Assembly (NCBI GenBank): GCA_041920505.1
Contig: JBHGXV010000012.1
Coordinates: 38,610 to 102,609 of the forward strand
DNA: 64,000 nucleotides
Reading direction: 5' to 3'
DNA from: JBHGXV01 sp041920505
Lineage (GTDB): Bacteria > Bacillota > Bacilli > Brevibacillales > Brevibacillaceae
In this document: positions 52,803 through 61,308 of the stretch, in pieces
Numbering within the stretch: the first letter of the stretch is position 1
How the letters are laid out: each line of letters starts with the position of its first letter
Translations under genes and position numbers: made by a program
Notes under the pieces: model-generated
The model's database searches: none
Told to the model about the DNA's origin: nothing
What the model saw: the letters and a program-made list of their open reading frames with translations, nothing else

Positions 52803-54479
52803 TCACCTGTCCGCCGCTTCGTCCTCGGGGACGACCGCGTCGTGCAGATGCTTCTCCAACTCACGGAGGTATTCTTCGGTCTGGGCCTCGCTCCACCGCA
52901 GGTGTTTGGCCATGTACGCGACGACGGGCTCTTTATACTGCCGAACCTGGGCGATGTTGAAAAACAGCGCGCCGGTGCGGCGGATGAAAAAGTCGACCGG
53001 CTTGACGGCCATCTCCTCCTCCATGGCGTAGAGCAGCATGCCGAGCCAGTCAAGCGCAAGTCCGCTGGCCTGCGGGTCGTCCCGATGCTCCGCGATCAAC
53101 CGGAACACCCGGTCGACATTGGAGCCGTACAGCCGCGCCAGACGCTGTGCCTGCTTTTGCGACAGCCCCAGAGCCACGCCCTGCTCCGTCCTGGCCGCCA
53201 CGAACGCGGGGAAGTTGGCTGAGCCGCCGACGTCGCCGCCGGAGATGGGCAGCGTTTTGGTCTGACAAGCCGGATACGCGCGTCCCGTCTCTTTGGACAG
53301 AAGGCTGGCGACCCGATCGACCACCACCTCCGCCATCTTGCGGTAGCCGGTCAGCTTGCCGCCGGCGATCGTGATCAACCCCGACGGCGAATGCCAGATC
53401 TCGTCCTTGCGTGAAATCTCCGAAGCCGACTTGCCTTCCTCGTAGATCAGCGGACGAACCCCGGCCCAGCTCGACTCGATGTCGGCTTCCGTGATGCGCA
53501 CATCGGGAAACATGTAGTTGACCGCATCGATCACGTACCGGCGATCCTCCACGGTCATGCGCGGATGGGCAATGTCGCCGTTGTAAAAAGTGTCGGTCGT
53601 GCCCACATAGGTCTTGCCGTCGCGCGGGATGGCGAACACCATCCGCCCGTCCGGCGTGTCGAAGTAAATCGCCTGTTTGAGCGGAAAGCGCCCGGCGTCG
53701 ATCACCAGGTGGACGCCTTTGGACAGTTGCAGAAACTTGCCCTGTTTCGAATTGTCTTTCTCGCGCAGGGTGTCCACCCATGGACCGGCGGCGTTGACCA
53801 CCTGCTTGGCATAGATGCGATAGCTGGAACCGTCCAGTTGATCGACGGCGCGAATGCCTGTGATCCGCCCGTTTTCGTACAAAAACGCCTCCGCTTTTAC
53901 GTAGTTGACAGCCGAAGCGCCGTGTGCGACCGCCGCCTTCAGCACCTCGATCGTCAAACGGGCGTCGTCGGTGCGGTACTCCACGTAGTAGCCGCCGCCC
54001 AACAACCCCTCCCGTTTCAACAATGGCTCCCGTCGGATCGTCTCTTCGGCGGTGAGCATTTTGCGTCGCTCGCTGCCTTTGACGTTGGCGAGGAAATCGT
54101 AGACCCTAAGACCGATCGACGTGCTGAATTTGCCGAATGTTCCCCCTTTGTGTATCGGCAGCAACATCCACTCGGGCGTGGTGACATGCGGCCCGTTCTC
54201 GTACACAATCGCCCGCTCCCGGCCAACTTCAGCCACCAGTTTTACTTCCAACTGTTTCAGATAACGCAGGCCGCCGTGCACCAGCTTGGTGGAACGGCTG
54301 GAAGTGCCTGCGGCGAAGTCCTGCATCTCGATAAGAGCGGTTCGGATCCCGCGCGTGGCCGCGTCCAGCGCGATGCCCGCCCCGGTGATCCCCCCGCCGA
54401 TGACCAGCAAGTCATACGTTTGCTCGTGCATCTCCTGCAACCGTTGTTTACGCCATAAGCCGGAAAACGCTTGTGACAT
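52803..54479 (-). CDS. glpD: Aerobic glycerol-3-phosphate dehydrogenase
   Basis: A 558-residue FAD enzyme that oxidises glycerol 3-phosphate to dihydroxyacetone phosphate and passes electrons to menaquinone at the membrane. The N-terminal dinucleotide fold is VIGGGITGAGIALDAATRG; SSRSTKLVHGGLRYL and ITIAGGKLTGYRKMA are family motifs, and the helical C-terminal domain is complete. The start is the ATG at 54479 with GGGAGGA upstream; a longer frame to 54536 would run into the leader hairpin. It has its own leader terminator of the GlpP type, separate from glpFK. Confidence 0.96.
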   Translation of the reverse strand: MSQAFSGLWRKQRLQEMHEQTYDLLVIGGGITGAGIALDAATRGIRTALIEMQDFAAGTSSRSTKLVHGGLRYLKQLEVKLVAEVGRERAIVYENGPHVTTPEWMLLPIHKGGTFGKFSTSIGLRVYDFLANVKGSERRKMLTAEETIRREPLLKREGLLGGGYYVEYRTDDARLTIEVLKAAVAHGASAVNYVKAEAFLYENGRITGIRAVDQLDGSSYRIYAKQVVNAAGPWVDTLREKDNSKQGKFLQLSKGVHLVIDAGRFPLKQAIYFDTPDGRMVFAIPRDGKTYVGTTDTFYNGDIAHPRMTVEDRRYVIDAVNYMFPDVRITEADIESSWAGVRPLIYEEGKSASEISRKDEIWHSPSGLITIAGGKLTGYRKMAEVVVDRVASLLSKETGRAYPACQTKTLPISGGDVGGSANFPAFVAARTEQGVALGLSQKQAQRLARLYGSNVDRVFRLIAEHRDDPQASGLALDWLGMLLYAMEEEMAVKPVDFFIRRTGALFFNIAQVRQYKEPVVAYMAKHLRWSEAQTEEYLRELEKHLHDAVVPEDEAADR

Positions 54480-54510
54480 CACACATTCCTCCCAGTCGAA
54501 CGCCCAGTTG

Positions 54511-54571
54511 ACAAAAAGAAAGAGAGACCACGCCAAACACTATAGTCAACCTATAATGTAGGTGGTCTCTC
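54511..54571 (-). promoter_or_regulatory. GlpP-controlled terminator leader of glpD
   Basis: On the minus strand GAGAGACCAC and GTGGTCTCTC form a perfect 10-base stem (54522-54531 with 54562-54571), followed by TTTCTTTTTGT, between the promoter and the glpD ribosome site. In Bacillus subtilis GlpP with glycerol 3-phosphate prevents termination at such a hairpin. The glpF leader here has a closely similar stem. A likely promoter is TTGTGA (54610-54615) and TAATAT (54588-54593) with a 16-base spacer. Confidence 0.75.
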
Positions 54572-54622
54572 CAGGTCTCCGGACGAAATATTAACTTATT
54601 TACATTTTATCACAACATCCAC

Positions 54623-56113
54623 TCATTTGAAAGCCATTGCGGCGCGAACCGCTTTTTTCCACCCGGCGTACAACTCGTCACGTTGCGCATCGGACATGGT
54701 CGGTTCAAAACGGCGGTCGATGTTCCACTGGGTGGTGATCTCCCGCTTGTCTTGCCAGTAGCCGACCGCAAGACCGGCCAGGTAGGCGGCGCCAAGCGCC
54801 GTGGTTTCATTGACGACAGGCCGTTCCACGGGCACGCCGAGAAGATTGCTCTGGAACTCCATGAGGAAATTGTTCTTGACCGCGCCGCCGTCGACGCGCA
54901 AGGCCTTCAGCGAGATGCCCGAGTCGGCCTCCATCGCGGACAGGACGTCTTTGGTCTGGTAGGCGAGCGACTCCAGTGTCGCGCGGATGAAGTGTTCTTT
55001 GGTCGTACCGCGAGTCAGGCCGAACACGGCGCCGCGCACATCGCTGTCCCAGTACGGCGTGCCCAGTCCGACGAACGCAGGCACCACGTAGACGCCGTCG
55101 GTGGAATCGACACGGGTGGCGTATGCTTCACTGTCCTTGGCGTCTTTCAACATCCGCAGCCCATCGCGCAGCCACTGAATGGCCGAACCGGCGATGAAGA
55201 TACTGCCTTCCAGCGCGTACTCCACCTTGCCGTCCAGACCCCAGGCGATGGTGGTCAACAGCCCGTGGTTGGAGGGCACCGCCTTTTCGCCGGTATTCAT
55301 CAGCATGAAGCAACCGGTGCCGTAGGTGTTTTTCGCCATCCCCTGCTCGAAGCACGCCTGCCCGAACAGCGCCGCCTGCTGATCCCCCGCCACGCCGGCA
55401 ATCGGCACTTCGTGGCCGAAGAAGTGGTAATCGATTGTGTGCGCGTACACCTCCGACGACGGGCGCACGTCCGGCAACATCGACTTGGGCACGCCGAGGA
55501 TGTCGAGCAACTCATCGTCCCACTTCAGATCGTAGATGTTGTACATCAGGGTGCGGGACGCGTTGGAGTAATCGGTCACATGGGCGCGGCCGCCGGACAG
55601 TTTCCAAACCAGCCAGGTGTCGATCGTGCCGAACAGCAAATCGCCTTTCTCCGCTTTTTCCCGGGCACCCTCCACATGATCGAGAATCCATTTCACCTTG
55701 GTGCCGGAAAAGTAGGCGTCGATCAACAGGCCCGTCTTCTGGCGGAACAATGGGTCATAGCCTTTTTCTTTCAACTCGTTGCAGATGTCGGCCGTTTGCC
55801 GGGACTGCCAAACGATCGCATTGTATACCGGTTTGCCGGTGTGTTTGTCCCACACCACCGTCGTCTCCCGCTGGTTGGTGATCCCGATGCCGGCGATCTG
55901 CTGCGGTTTGACGTCCGCTTCCGACAGGCACGCGGCGATAACGGCGAGAATCGAGCCCCAAATCTCTTGCGCATTGTGCTCCACCCAGCCCGGTTTCGGG
56001 AAATACTGGGTGAATTCCTGCTGCGCGATGTGGACGATTTCCCCTCTGCGATTGAACAGGATCGCGCGGGAACTGGTCGTTCCCTGGTCAAGCGACAAGA
56101 TGTAGGTCTCCAT
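54623..56113 (-). CDS. glpK: Glycerol kinase
   Basis: A 496-residue FGGY-family kinase that phosphorylates glycerol to glycerol 3-phosphate. The ATP-binding start SLDQGTTSSRAILF, the GWVEHNAQEIW glycerol-site region and VAGDQQAALFGQ are all present at full family length. The Gram-positive regulatory histidine lies in PSNHGLLTT; in Enterococcus and Bacillus the equivalent histidine is phosphorylated by HPr of the sugar PTS, which activates the enzyme, so the same link is expected here. It follows glpF by 39 bases in one operon. Confidence 0.97.
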   Translation of the reverse strand: METYILSLDQGTTSSRAILFNRRGEIVHIAQQEFTQYFPKPGWVEHNAQEIWGSILAVIAACLSEADVKPQQIAGIGITNQRETTVVWDKHTGKPVYNAIVWQSRQTADICNELKEKGYDPLFRQKTGLLIDAYFSGTKVKWILDHVEGAREKAEKGDLLFGTIDTWLVWKLSGGRAHVTDYSNASRTLMYNIYDLKWDDELLDILGVPKSMLPDVRPSSEVYAHTIDYHFFGHEVPIAGVAGDQQAALFGQACFEQGMAKNTYGTGCFMLMNTGEKAVPSNHGLLTTIAWGLDGKVEYALEGSIFIAGSAIQWLRDGLRMLKDAKDSEAYATRVDSTDGVYVVPAFVGLGTPYWDSDVRGAVFGLTRGTTKEHFIRATLESLAYQTKDVLSAMEADSGISLKALRVDGGAVKNNFLMEFQSNLLGVPVERPVVNETTALGAAYLAGLAVGYWQDKREITTQWNIDRRFEPTMSDAQRDELYAGWKKAVRAAMAFK

Positions 56114-56152
56114 AATACCCTCTCCCTTTCTCTGAAATATGGCGGATGGCCA

Positions 56153-56974
56153 TCAGGCGGCCTGCTTGTTTGCCTGCTGCCCTTCCTGTTTCATGCCCTT
56201 CAGCTTGGCGAGAAACAGGATGACAACAGTCGCCGCCAGGATATACCAGAAGCTGGATGTCAGAATGCCCTGGAACACGGCTTGGTAAAACAGTCCCCCG
56301 AGCGATCCACCAAGCAGCGGACCGACTACGGGAATCCATGCGTACCCCCAGTTGGAGTCGCCCTTGCCCGGGATCGGCAAGAGGAAGTGGGCGATCCGCG
56401 GCCCCAGGTCGCGCGCCGGGTTGATCGCGTACCCGGTCGTTCCGCCAAGCGAAAGGCCGATGCTGACAACCAGAAATCCGACGATCAACGGATTCAGACC
56501 TTCGGTAAACTTGTTGGCTCCGATCGCCAGAATGGAAAGTACCAGCACGAACGTCCCGATGATTTCGCTGATCAGGTTGGCGAACGGATAACGGATCGCC
56601 GGGCCGGTGGAGAATACGCCCAGTTTCGTCGCCGCATCCTCCGTCTCCCGCCAGTGCGGCAAGTAGTGCAGGTAGACGATCACCGCCCCGAGGAAAGCGC
56701 CAAGCATTTGCGCCGCGATATACCCCGGAACGTCCGCCCAGGGAAAGTCCCCTTTGAACGCCAAAGCCAATGTCACGGCCGGATTGAGATGAGCACCGCT
56801 GATCGTTCCCACCGCGTACACCGCGACGGCTACGGCAAGTCCCCAGCCCATGGTGATGACCATCCATCCCGAGTTGGCCGCGTACGACTGTTTCAGGGAC
56901 ACACCCGCACACACACCTCCCCCCAGAGTGATCAGGATCATGGTGCCAACCACTTCTCCCCAAAACGCCGACAT
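56153..56974 (-). CDS. glpF: Glycerol uptake facilitator
   Basis: A 273-residue aquaglyceroporin with six membrane helices and the two half-helix pore motifs: HLNPAVT near the N-terminal half and INPARDLGPR in the C-terminal half. The Asp after NPAR is the residue that favours glycerol over water. It lets glycerol diffuse in, where GlpK traps it. GGGGG precedes the ATG at 56974. It is the first gene of glpFK, behind a catabolite-controlled promoter and a GlpP-type terminator. Confidence 0.95.
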   Translation of the reverse strand: MSAFWGEVVGTMILITLGGGVCAGVSLKQSYAANSGWMVITMGWGLAVAVAVYAVGTISGAHLNPAVTLALAFKGDFPWADVPGYIAAQMLGAFLGAVIVYLHYLPHWRETEDAATKLGVFSTGPAIRYPFANLISEIIGTFVLVLSILAIGANKFTEGLNPLIVGFLVVSIGLSLGGTTGYAINPARDLGPRIAHFLLPIPGKGDSNWGYAWIPVVGPLLGGSLGGLFYQAVFQGILTSSFWYILAATVVILFLAKLKGMKQEGQQANKQAA

Positions 56975-57023
56975 ACAAATTCCCCCTTTATTGGCCTTTA
57001 TTAGATCGAATAAGTACGTGAGC

Positions 57024-57084
57024 GAAAGAAAAAGAGATCCACTTTAAAGCACCCTCCCACGGGAGGAACTTTTTCGTGGATCTC
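57024..57084 (-). promoter_or_regulatory. GlpP-controlled terminator leader of glpFK
   Basis: On the minus strand GAGATCCAC and GTGGATCTC form a perfect nine-base outer stem (57076-57084 with 57034-57042) with an inner CCTCCC/GGGAGG hairpin, followed by TTTTTCTTTC. The outer stem resembles that of the glpD leader (GAGA, then CCAC), pointing to a shared GlpP recognition element. Confidence 0.8.
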
Positions 57085-57117
57085 CATCTCTCCGTCACTG
57101 GTATTAACTTGATTTTC

Positions 57118-57146
57118 ATGATAATTCGAAATGAAAGCGGTGTCAA
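57118..57146 (-). promoter_or_regulatory. glpFK promoter overlapped by a cre site
   Basis: On the minus strand TTGACA (complement of 57141-57146), 17 bases, then TATCAT (57118-57123). The plus-strand sequence ATGAAAGCGGTGTCA (57131-57145) fits the catabolite-responsive element consensus WTGNAANCGNWNNCA at every position and covers the -35 box, so CcpA with HPr-Ser-P should block this promoter when preferred sugars are present. Confidence 0.85.
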
Positions 57147-57158
57147 CCATTTTCTGTT

Positions 57159-57716
57159 TCAACGAAAAAAATGTTGCCACAACTCCCGGTTGGAGGTGGT
57201 GATCGCCGTCGCTCCCGCGCGCAACGCCTGGTTCACGTCGTCCACCGTGCGAATCAGCCCGCCGGCCAGGATCGGAATGTTCGTCTGCTCGAACACTTCG
57301 CTGATGATTTTCGGCATCGCGCCGGGCAGCACCTCGATAAAATCGGGCTGCGTCTTGGCCAACAGCGCGTAGCTTTTCTCCAACGCGTTGGTGTCCAGCA
57401 AAAAGATGCGCTGTATGGCCAGCACCCCTTTTTGCTTGGCTCGAAGAATCACGTTGGAGCGGGTGGAGATCAGCCCGAACGGTTTGATCTCCTGACACAG
57501 ATACTCGGTGGCGTACTCGTCGTTTTTCAGTCCCTGAACCAGATCGGCATGCAACAGCATCTTTTTGCCGTGCCTGCGGGCGAGATCGAAGATGCTGCGC
57601 AACTGGCCGATGTGCGTATCGAGAAACACCCCGAACTCGTAGGGGCTCTCCAGTATCTTTTCAAAATCTTTCATGTGCCGTGCCGCAGGCAGGATCACCT
57701 GACCGTTGAAAGCCAT
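57159..57716 (-). CDS. glpP: Glycerol-3-phosphate-responsive antiterminator GlpP
   Basis: A 185-residue TIM-barrel-like protein of the GlpP family. It reads with the family pattern VFLDTHIGQL, KKMLLHADLVQGL, PFGLISTRSNVI, EVLPGAMPKII and PILAGGLIRTVDDVN. When bound to glycerol 3-phosphate it binds the leader RNAs of glpFK and glpD and stops early termination. Two candidate target hairpins are in this window, next to those genes. Its start ATG at 57716 has GGGGAGGAG upstream. Confidence 0.95.
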   Translation of the reverse strand: MAFNGQVILPAARHMKDFEKILESPYEFGVFLDTHIGQLRSIFDLARRHGKKMLLHADLVQGLKNDEYATEYLCQEIKPFGLISTRSNVILRAKQKGVLAIQRIFLLDTNALEKSYALLAKTQPDFIEVLPGAMPKIISEVFEQTNIPILAGGLIRTVDDVNQALRAGATAITTSNRELWQHFFR

Positions 57717-57826
57717 TCTCTTCCGCTCCTCCCCTCACTCTGCACTTGCGATGAAGACAGCACATTTCTATCGGAAGGAAACCCATTGTCCACGGAGTGG
57801 AATCGTGATGTTGAGCGGTCGCAGGT

Positions 57827-58750
57827 TCAACGCTGCAACAGACGGCGCAGCTCGTCCGGCTGGTATCCCTTGACGGCCTGTCCGCCGACGACGGTAACGG
57901 GGACACCGAGGAAGCCGAAGCGCTCTACTTCCTGCTGATACTCGGCACGTTCCATCACGTCGCGCACCTCAAAGGCCACGTTCGCCTCTGTCAGCAAGGC
58001 CTTCACCATGTCGCACTCCACGCAGCCCTTGGCGGAATAGACGATCACCTGGGGCTGAAGTGCGGTCAGCATCTGGCGAACGATGGCAAACGAACGCTTG
58101 GACGCGAGCTTGGTAAACTCGACGAAGTTGACGTGCGCCGAGCCGTCCGCCTTGTCCGACATGGAGCGAACGATGACAAACGGAATCCCGTTCATCGCGC
58201 ACACCTGGGCCACCGCCGCCCCCTCCATTTCCGTGCAGGCCGCCTGGAACTGTTCATAAAACCATTTGACTTTCTCCCGGTCGGCGACAAACTGGTCGCC
58301 GGAGAGAACGCGGCCGGTGAGGATCTGGACGCCTTCGCCGATTTGCCCGCCTGCCTGCACCGCCGCCTCGATCAGTTGCGGGTCGGCTTCCCACACCCAC
58401 TTCTCGGTAAACGGAATCTGTCCCGGCGCGAAGCCGAGCGCGGTCACGTCCACATCGTGCTGCACGCAGTCCGTCGAGACGACGATGTCGCCGATATTCA
58501 AATCGGGGTGCACCGCTCCGGCCACACCGGTAAAAATCACCCGATCCACACCGAAACGGTCAATCAAAATCTGCGTGCAAACGCTGGCGTTTACCTTGCC
58601 GACGCCCGATTTGCACAGCACGACCGGCTGATTTGCGAGTGTGCCCTCGTAGTAGGTAATGCCCGCTTTCACGGTGGAGCGAGACTCGCCCATCGCTTCC
58701 AGATAAAGCGCGATTTCTTCGTCCATCGCGCCGATAATCCCGATTTTCAT
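57827..58750 (-). CDS. mtnN: MTA/SAH nucleosidase fused to a glutaredoxin-like domain
   Basis: A 307-residue two-domain protein. Residues 1-230 are methylthioadenosine/S-adenosylhomocysteine nucleosidase, with the active-site residues Glu12, Glu174/Glu176 (CTEMEGAAVAQ) and Asp199 (VRSMSDKAD); it cleaves adenine from MTA and SAH in the methyl cycle. Residues 234-307 are a glutaredoxin/NrdH-like domain with the redox pair Cys243-Val-Glu-Cys246, the cis-proline Pro284 in GVPVTVV, and YQPDELRRLL at the end. The usual enzyme stops near residue 230, so the redox domain is an addition. It lies 15 bases after ccpA. GGGAGGA supports the ATG. Confidence 0.9.
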   Translation of the reverse strand: MKIGIIGAMDEEIALYLEAMGESRSTVKAGITYYEGTLANQPVVLCKSGVGKVNASVCTQILIDRFGVDRVIFTGVAGAVHPDLNIGDIVVSTDCVQHDVDVTALGFAPGQIPFTEKWVWEADPQLIEAAVQAGGQIGEGVQILTGRVLSGDQFVADREKVKWFYEQFQAACTEMEGAAVAQVCAMNGIPFVIVRSMSDKADGSAHVNFVEFTKLASKRSFAIVRQMLTALQPQVIVYSAKGCVECDMVKALLTEANVAFEVRDVMERAEYQQEVERFGFLGVPVTVVGGQAVKGYQPDELRRLLQR

Positions 58751-58765
58751 GCTGATCCTCCCGCT

Positions 58766-59782
58766 TTACTCGTCGTCCGCATGCGGCCGCGTGCTCTGCC
58801 GGTACTCGATCCGGTGGGGCAGGAGCACCACATGCTGTTCGACGTGTTCGTTGTTCATATACTTGGTCAACAGGCGCATGGCCACCGCGCCGATGTCGTA
58901 CATCGGTTGCACGACAGTCGTCAGGCGCGGCCGCACCATCTCGGCGAGGCGCACATTGTCAAACCCGATGACCTCCATTTCGTCCGGCACGCTCATGCCG
59001 GCGTCCTGCACGGCGTGGATCGCCCCGATGGCCATCTCGTCACTCGCGGCGAACACGGCGGTCGGCCGCGCGTTCAGGCGGAGAAACTCGTTCATCTTGC
59101 GCAATCCGGATTCGTACCGGTAGTCGCCGTTGGCCACCAGCGACTCATCCGGCGACAGGCCGGCGTCGATCAACGCCTGCTTGTACCCTTCGTAGCGCAT
59201 GATGCCGCCGAGCGGATCGGTGAGCGGACCGGTGATCATCGCGATCCGCTTGTGTCCGCGCCGGATCAGCGCCTGCACGGCGTCGTACGCCGCCTGGAAG
59301 TGGTCGATCGTCACCGACGGCAGCACGTTGTCCGGATCGCGCGTTGCCGCCAGCACCACCGGCACCGAAGCCGTGGTCAGGGATTGCAGGTGATCTTCCT
59401 TGATCTTCGCCCCCATGAACAACAGGCCGTCCACCTGCTTTTCCAACAGCGTGTTGATCAGTTGCAACTCTTTCTCCAGCCGCTGGTCGGAGTTGCACAG
59501 AATGATGTTGTACTTGTACATGGTGGCGATGTCCTCGATCCCCCGCGCCAGCTCGGCGAAAAACATGCTGGAGATGTCGGGAATGATCACGCCGACCGTC
59601 GTCGTCTTCTTGCTGGCCAGCCCTCTGGCCACCGCGTTGGGACGGTAGCCCAGCCGTTCGATGGCGGCAAGCACTTTTTTGCGCGTTGTGGGCTTCACGT
59701 TGGGATTCCCGTTGACGACGCGGGACACCGTTGCCATCGAGACGCCGGCTTCTCTCGCTACGTCGTAGATCGTAATCGGCAT
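58766..59782 (-). CDS. ccpA: Catabolite control protein A
   Basis: A 338-residue LacI-family regulator. The helix-turn-helix and hinge region TIYDVAREAGVSMATVSRVV and the following VNGNPNVKPTTRKKV match CcpA closely, and the core domain carries the periplasmic-binding-protein fold. CcpA binds cre sites with HPr-Ser-P as corepressor and controls carbon use; a cre site covers the glpFK promoter 1.6 kb away. In Bacillus subtilis ccpA is close to acuABC; here they are about 41 kb apart. Other LacI members are possible, but the sequence favours CcpA. Confidence 0.92.
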   Translation of the reverse strand: MPITIYDVAREAGVSMATVSRVVNGNPNVKPTTRKKVLAAIERLGYRPNAVARGLASKKTTTVGVIIPDISSMFFAELARGIEDIATMYKYNIILCNSDQRLEKELQLINTLLEKQVDGLLFMGAKIKEDHLQSLTTASVPVVLAATRDPDNVLPSVTIDHFQAAYDAVQALIRRGHKRIAMITGPLTDPLGGIMRYEGYKQALIDAGLSPDESLVANGDYRYESGLRKMNEFLRLNARPTAVFAASDEMAIGAIHAVQDAGMSVPDEMEVIGFDNVRLAEMVRPRLTTVVQPMYDIGAVAMRLLTKYMNNEHVEQHVVLLPHRIEYRQSTRPHADDE

Positions 59783-59923
59783 CGCGAATCACTCGCTTTC
59801 ACCTATATTTTGGTTTTCATTAGTATTTTCATAAAGGTATAGGACATATGATAAGGGATAAATCTTGCGCTTGCAATCGGTTTCTTGTGTTTTTTGCTTC
59901 ACTTTTTCTGCGTCTGCCAACAT

Positions 59924-59949
59924 AAAAAACAGGCGGTTTTCACCACCTG
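59924..59949 (-). terminator. Terminator of the pspA-like operon
   Basis: CAGGTGG and CCGCCTG pair (one G-U) around TGAAAA and are followed by six T on the minus strand, immediately after the DUF4247-like gene. Confidence 0.8.
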
Positions 59950-59952
59950 CTC

Positions 59953-60717
59953 CTATCTGCGTTTCACCCGTCCGAATCCGCCCCACTTCGTTTTCGGCGG
60001 ACTGTTGCTGCGCGGCGAGATGAAGGTGCCGGAACCCGGCTGCGGCTTGGGACTGTCGGTAACGGAACCGGAACTGTCCGGCGTGCGGATGATTGTCCCC
60101 TTGCTGCCCGTTGCGGGCGGGGTGACGCTGCCATTGCCCGATTGGTCCTTGTCTGTGGAACCGCCGCGCCGGATGATCGAGCCGGCCCGCTTGACCGTCA
60201 GCGGCGGATTTTCCTTCTTCTCCTGCACGGTGGGCGTGTGGTAGTCGGTCAGCGGCCGATAGATGTCCCGGGTGGTATAGCCCCGATACGTGCCAGGGTA
60301 ATGCTTGTGGCTGTCAAACAAGTCGCTGAGCAGGCTGCCGAGGATGTATCCTTCCAGAAACGAAGGGTTGTAGTTCTGCCGGACGAACTCCTCGTTGTCC
60401 ACCTCGATGAGGGTATCGCTCGGCTTTTGCGGGTCGCGCTGCAGGTGATACCATTCATCCGGGTAGACCAGGAACATCCGCTCCGGGTCGTCCTTGGACA
60501 TTTCTTCCGGCTGGCGCTCGTCGGCCAGCTTGTGGGCCACCTGCGGAACGGTCTCGTTGGCGGCGCGGTACACCTTGGAAATCTGCGATCCGCTTTGCGT
60601 GACCGATTCCAGCGGATACGACGCGCTGACCGAATTGCCGCCGCAACCGCTGACCAAAAGGAACGCGACGGCTGCCGCCAGCGTCAGCTTGAGTCTTTTC
60701 TTCCACTGTTGCCGCAT
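59953..60717 (-). CDS. DUF4247-like lipoprotein
   Basis: A 254-residue predicted lipoprotein (lipobox VSGC near residue 25). The ATG at 60717 is chosen for its GAGGAGG; a longer frame to 60807 overlaps the upstream gene. The conserved core SKVYRAANETVPQVA, MFLVYPDEWYHLQRDP and YNPSFLEGYILGSLL is what I recall for the DUF4247 family; the last 90 residues are a low-complexity Pro/Ser/Gly/Lys tail ending in basic residues, as in surface-associated proteins. Third gene of the pspA operon; function unknown. Confidence 0.75.
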   Translation of the reverse strand: MRQQWKKRLKLTLAAAVAFLLVSGCGGNSVSASYPLESVTQSGSQISKVYRAANETVPQVAHKLADERQPEEMSKDDPERMFLVYPDEWYHLQRDPQKPSDTLIEVDNEEFVRQNYNPSFLEGYILGSLLSDLFDSHKHYPGTYRGYTTRDIYRPLTDYHTPTVQEKKENPPLTVKRAGSIIRRGGSTDKDQSGNGSVTPPATGSKGTIIRTPDSSGSVTDSPKPQPGSGTFISPRSNSPPKTKWGGFGRVKRR

Positions 60718-60728
60718 CGTATCCCTCC

Positions 60729-61238
60729 TCACGTTCCGCGAAGCACCTGCACGTCGGCCGGCAACACCGACTCGCCCTCGTACAGCATGAAGCGACCGTC
60801 CTGCCACTCTACGCGCAACAGCTTCCGCTCATCCGATTGAAACTGCCAGACGTACTGCTCGCCCGCCTGCGCGAACGGGGTTTTGCCGACAACCTGCACT
60901 GCACCGGAATACTGCTCCTCCAGATAATACACCGTCCCGTCCAGTTCGATCGTCTCCGGCACCTCGTTCGCCGCATCCAGCCTGCCATCGATCGGGCTGT
61001 ACAGTTGATACCTGGTCTGCTCGCGTTCCTCCACGTGCAGATAGCGGATCGTACCGCCGTCCTGCAGGGTGAGCAAGATAGCGCGCCGTCCGGCGTTGCG
61101 CGTCCGGCCGACGACCTGGTAGGTGACGAGCGACACCTCCACCACATCGCCGGGGCCCAGCGTGAGAATACTTTTTTCCGGCTTGGGCGGCTCCGGTTTT
61201 TTAAACAGGTTGGCAATCCGCTTCAACAGTGTCATCAT
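60729..61238 (-). CDS. DUF4178-like protein
   Basis: A 169-residue cytoplasmic, beta-rich protein that I assign by eye to DUF4178 (LTLGPGDVVEVSLVTYQVVG followed by repeated strands). No catalytic motif is visible. It lies between pspA and the DUF4247-like lipoprotein with short gaps (70 and 11 bases), all on one strand. From memory these DUFs co-occur with PspA homologues, often with polyamine genes, none of which is here. Function unknown. Confidence 0.7.
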   Translation of the reverse strand: MMTLLKRIANLFKKPEPPKPEKSILTLGPGDVVEVSLVTYQVVGRTRNAGRRAILLTLQDGGTIRYLHVEEREQTRYQLYSPIDGRLDAANEVPETIELDGTVYYLEEQYSGAVQVVGKTPFAQAGEQYVWQFQSDERKLLRVEWQDGRFMLYEGESVLPADVQVLRGT

Positions 61239-61308
61239 CGGTACTCCCCTCTAATCAATCGGGCAAACGGCCTATGCCGCTTTCGGCAGGACGCGCCCGC
61301 CTGTGCGG

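Noticed and set aside
58133..59842. 569-codon plus-strand frame opposite ccpA and mtnN
   Set aside because: An antisense shadow in GC-rich DNA; both minus-strand genes are clearly real.
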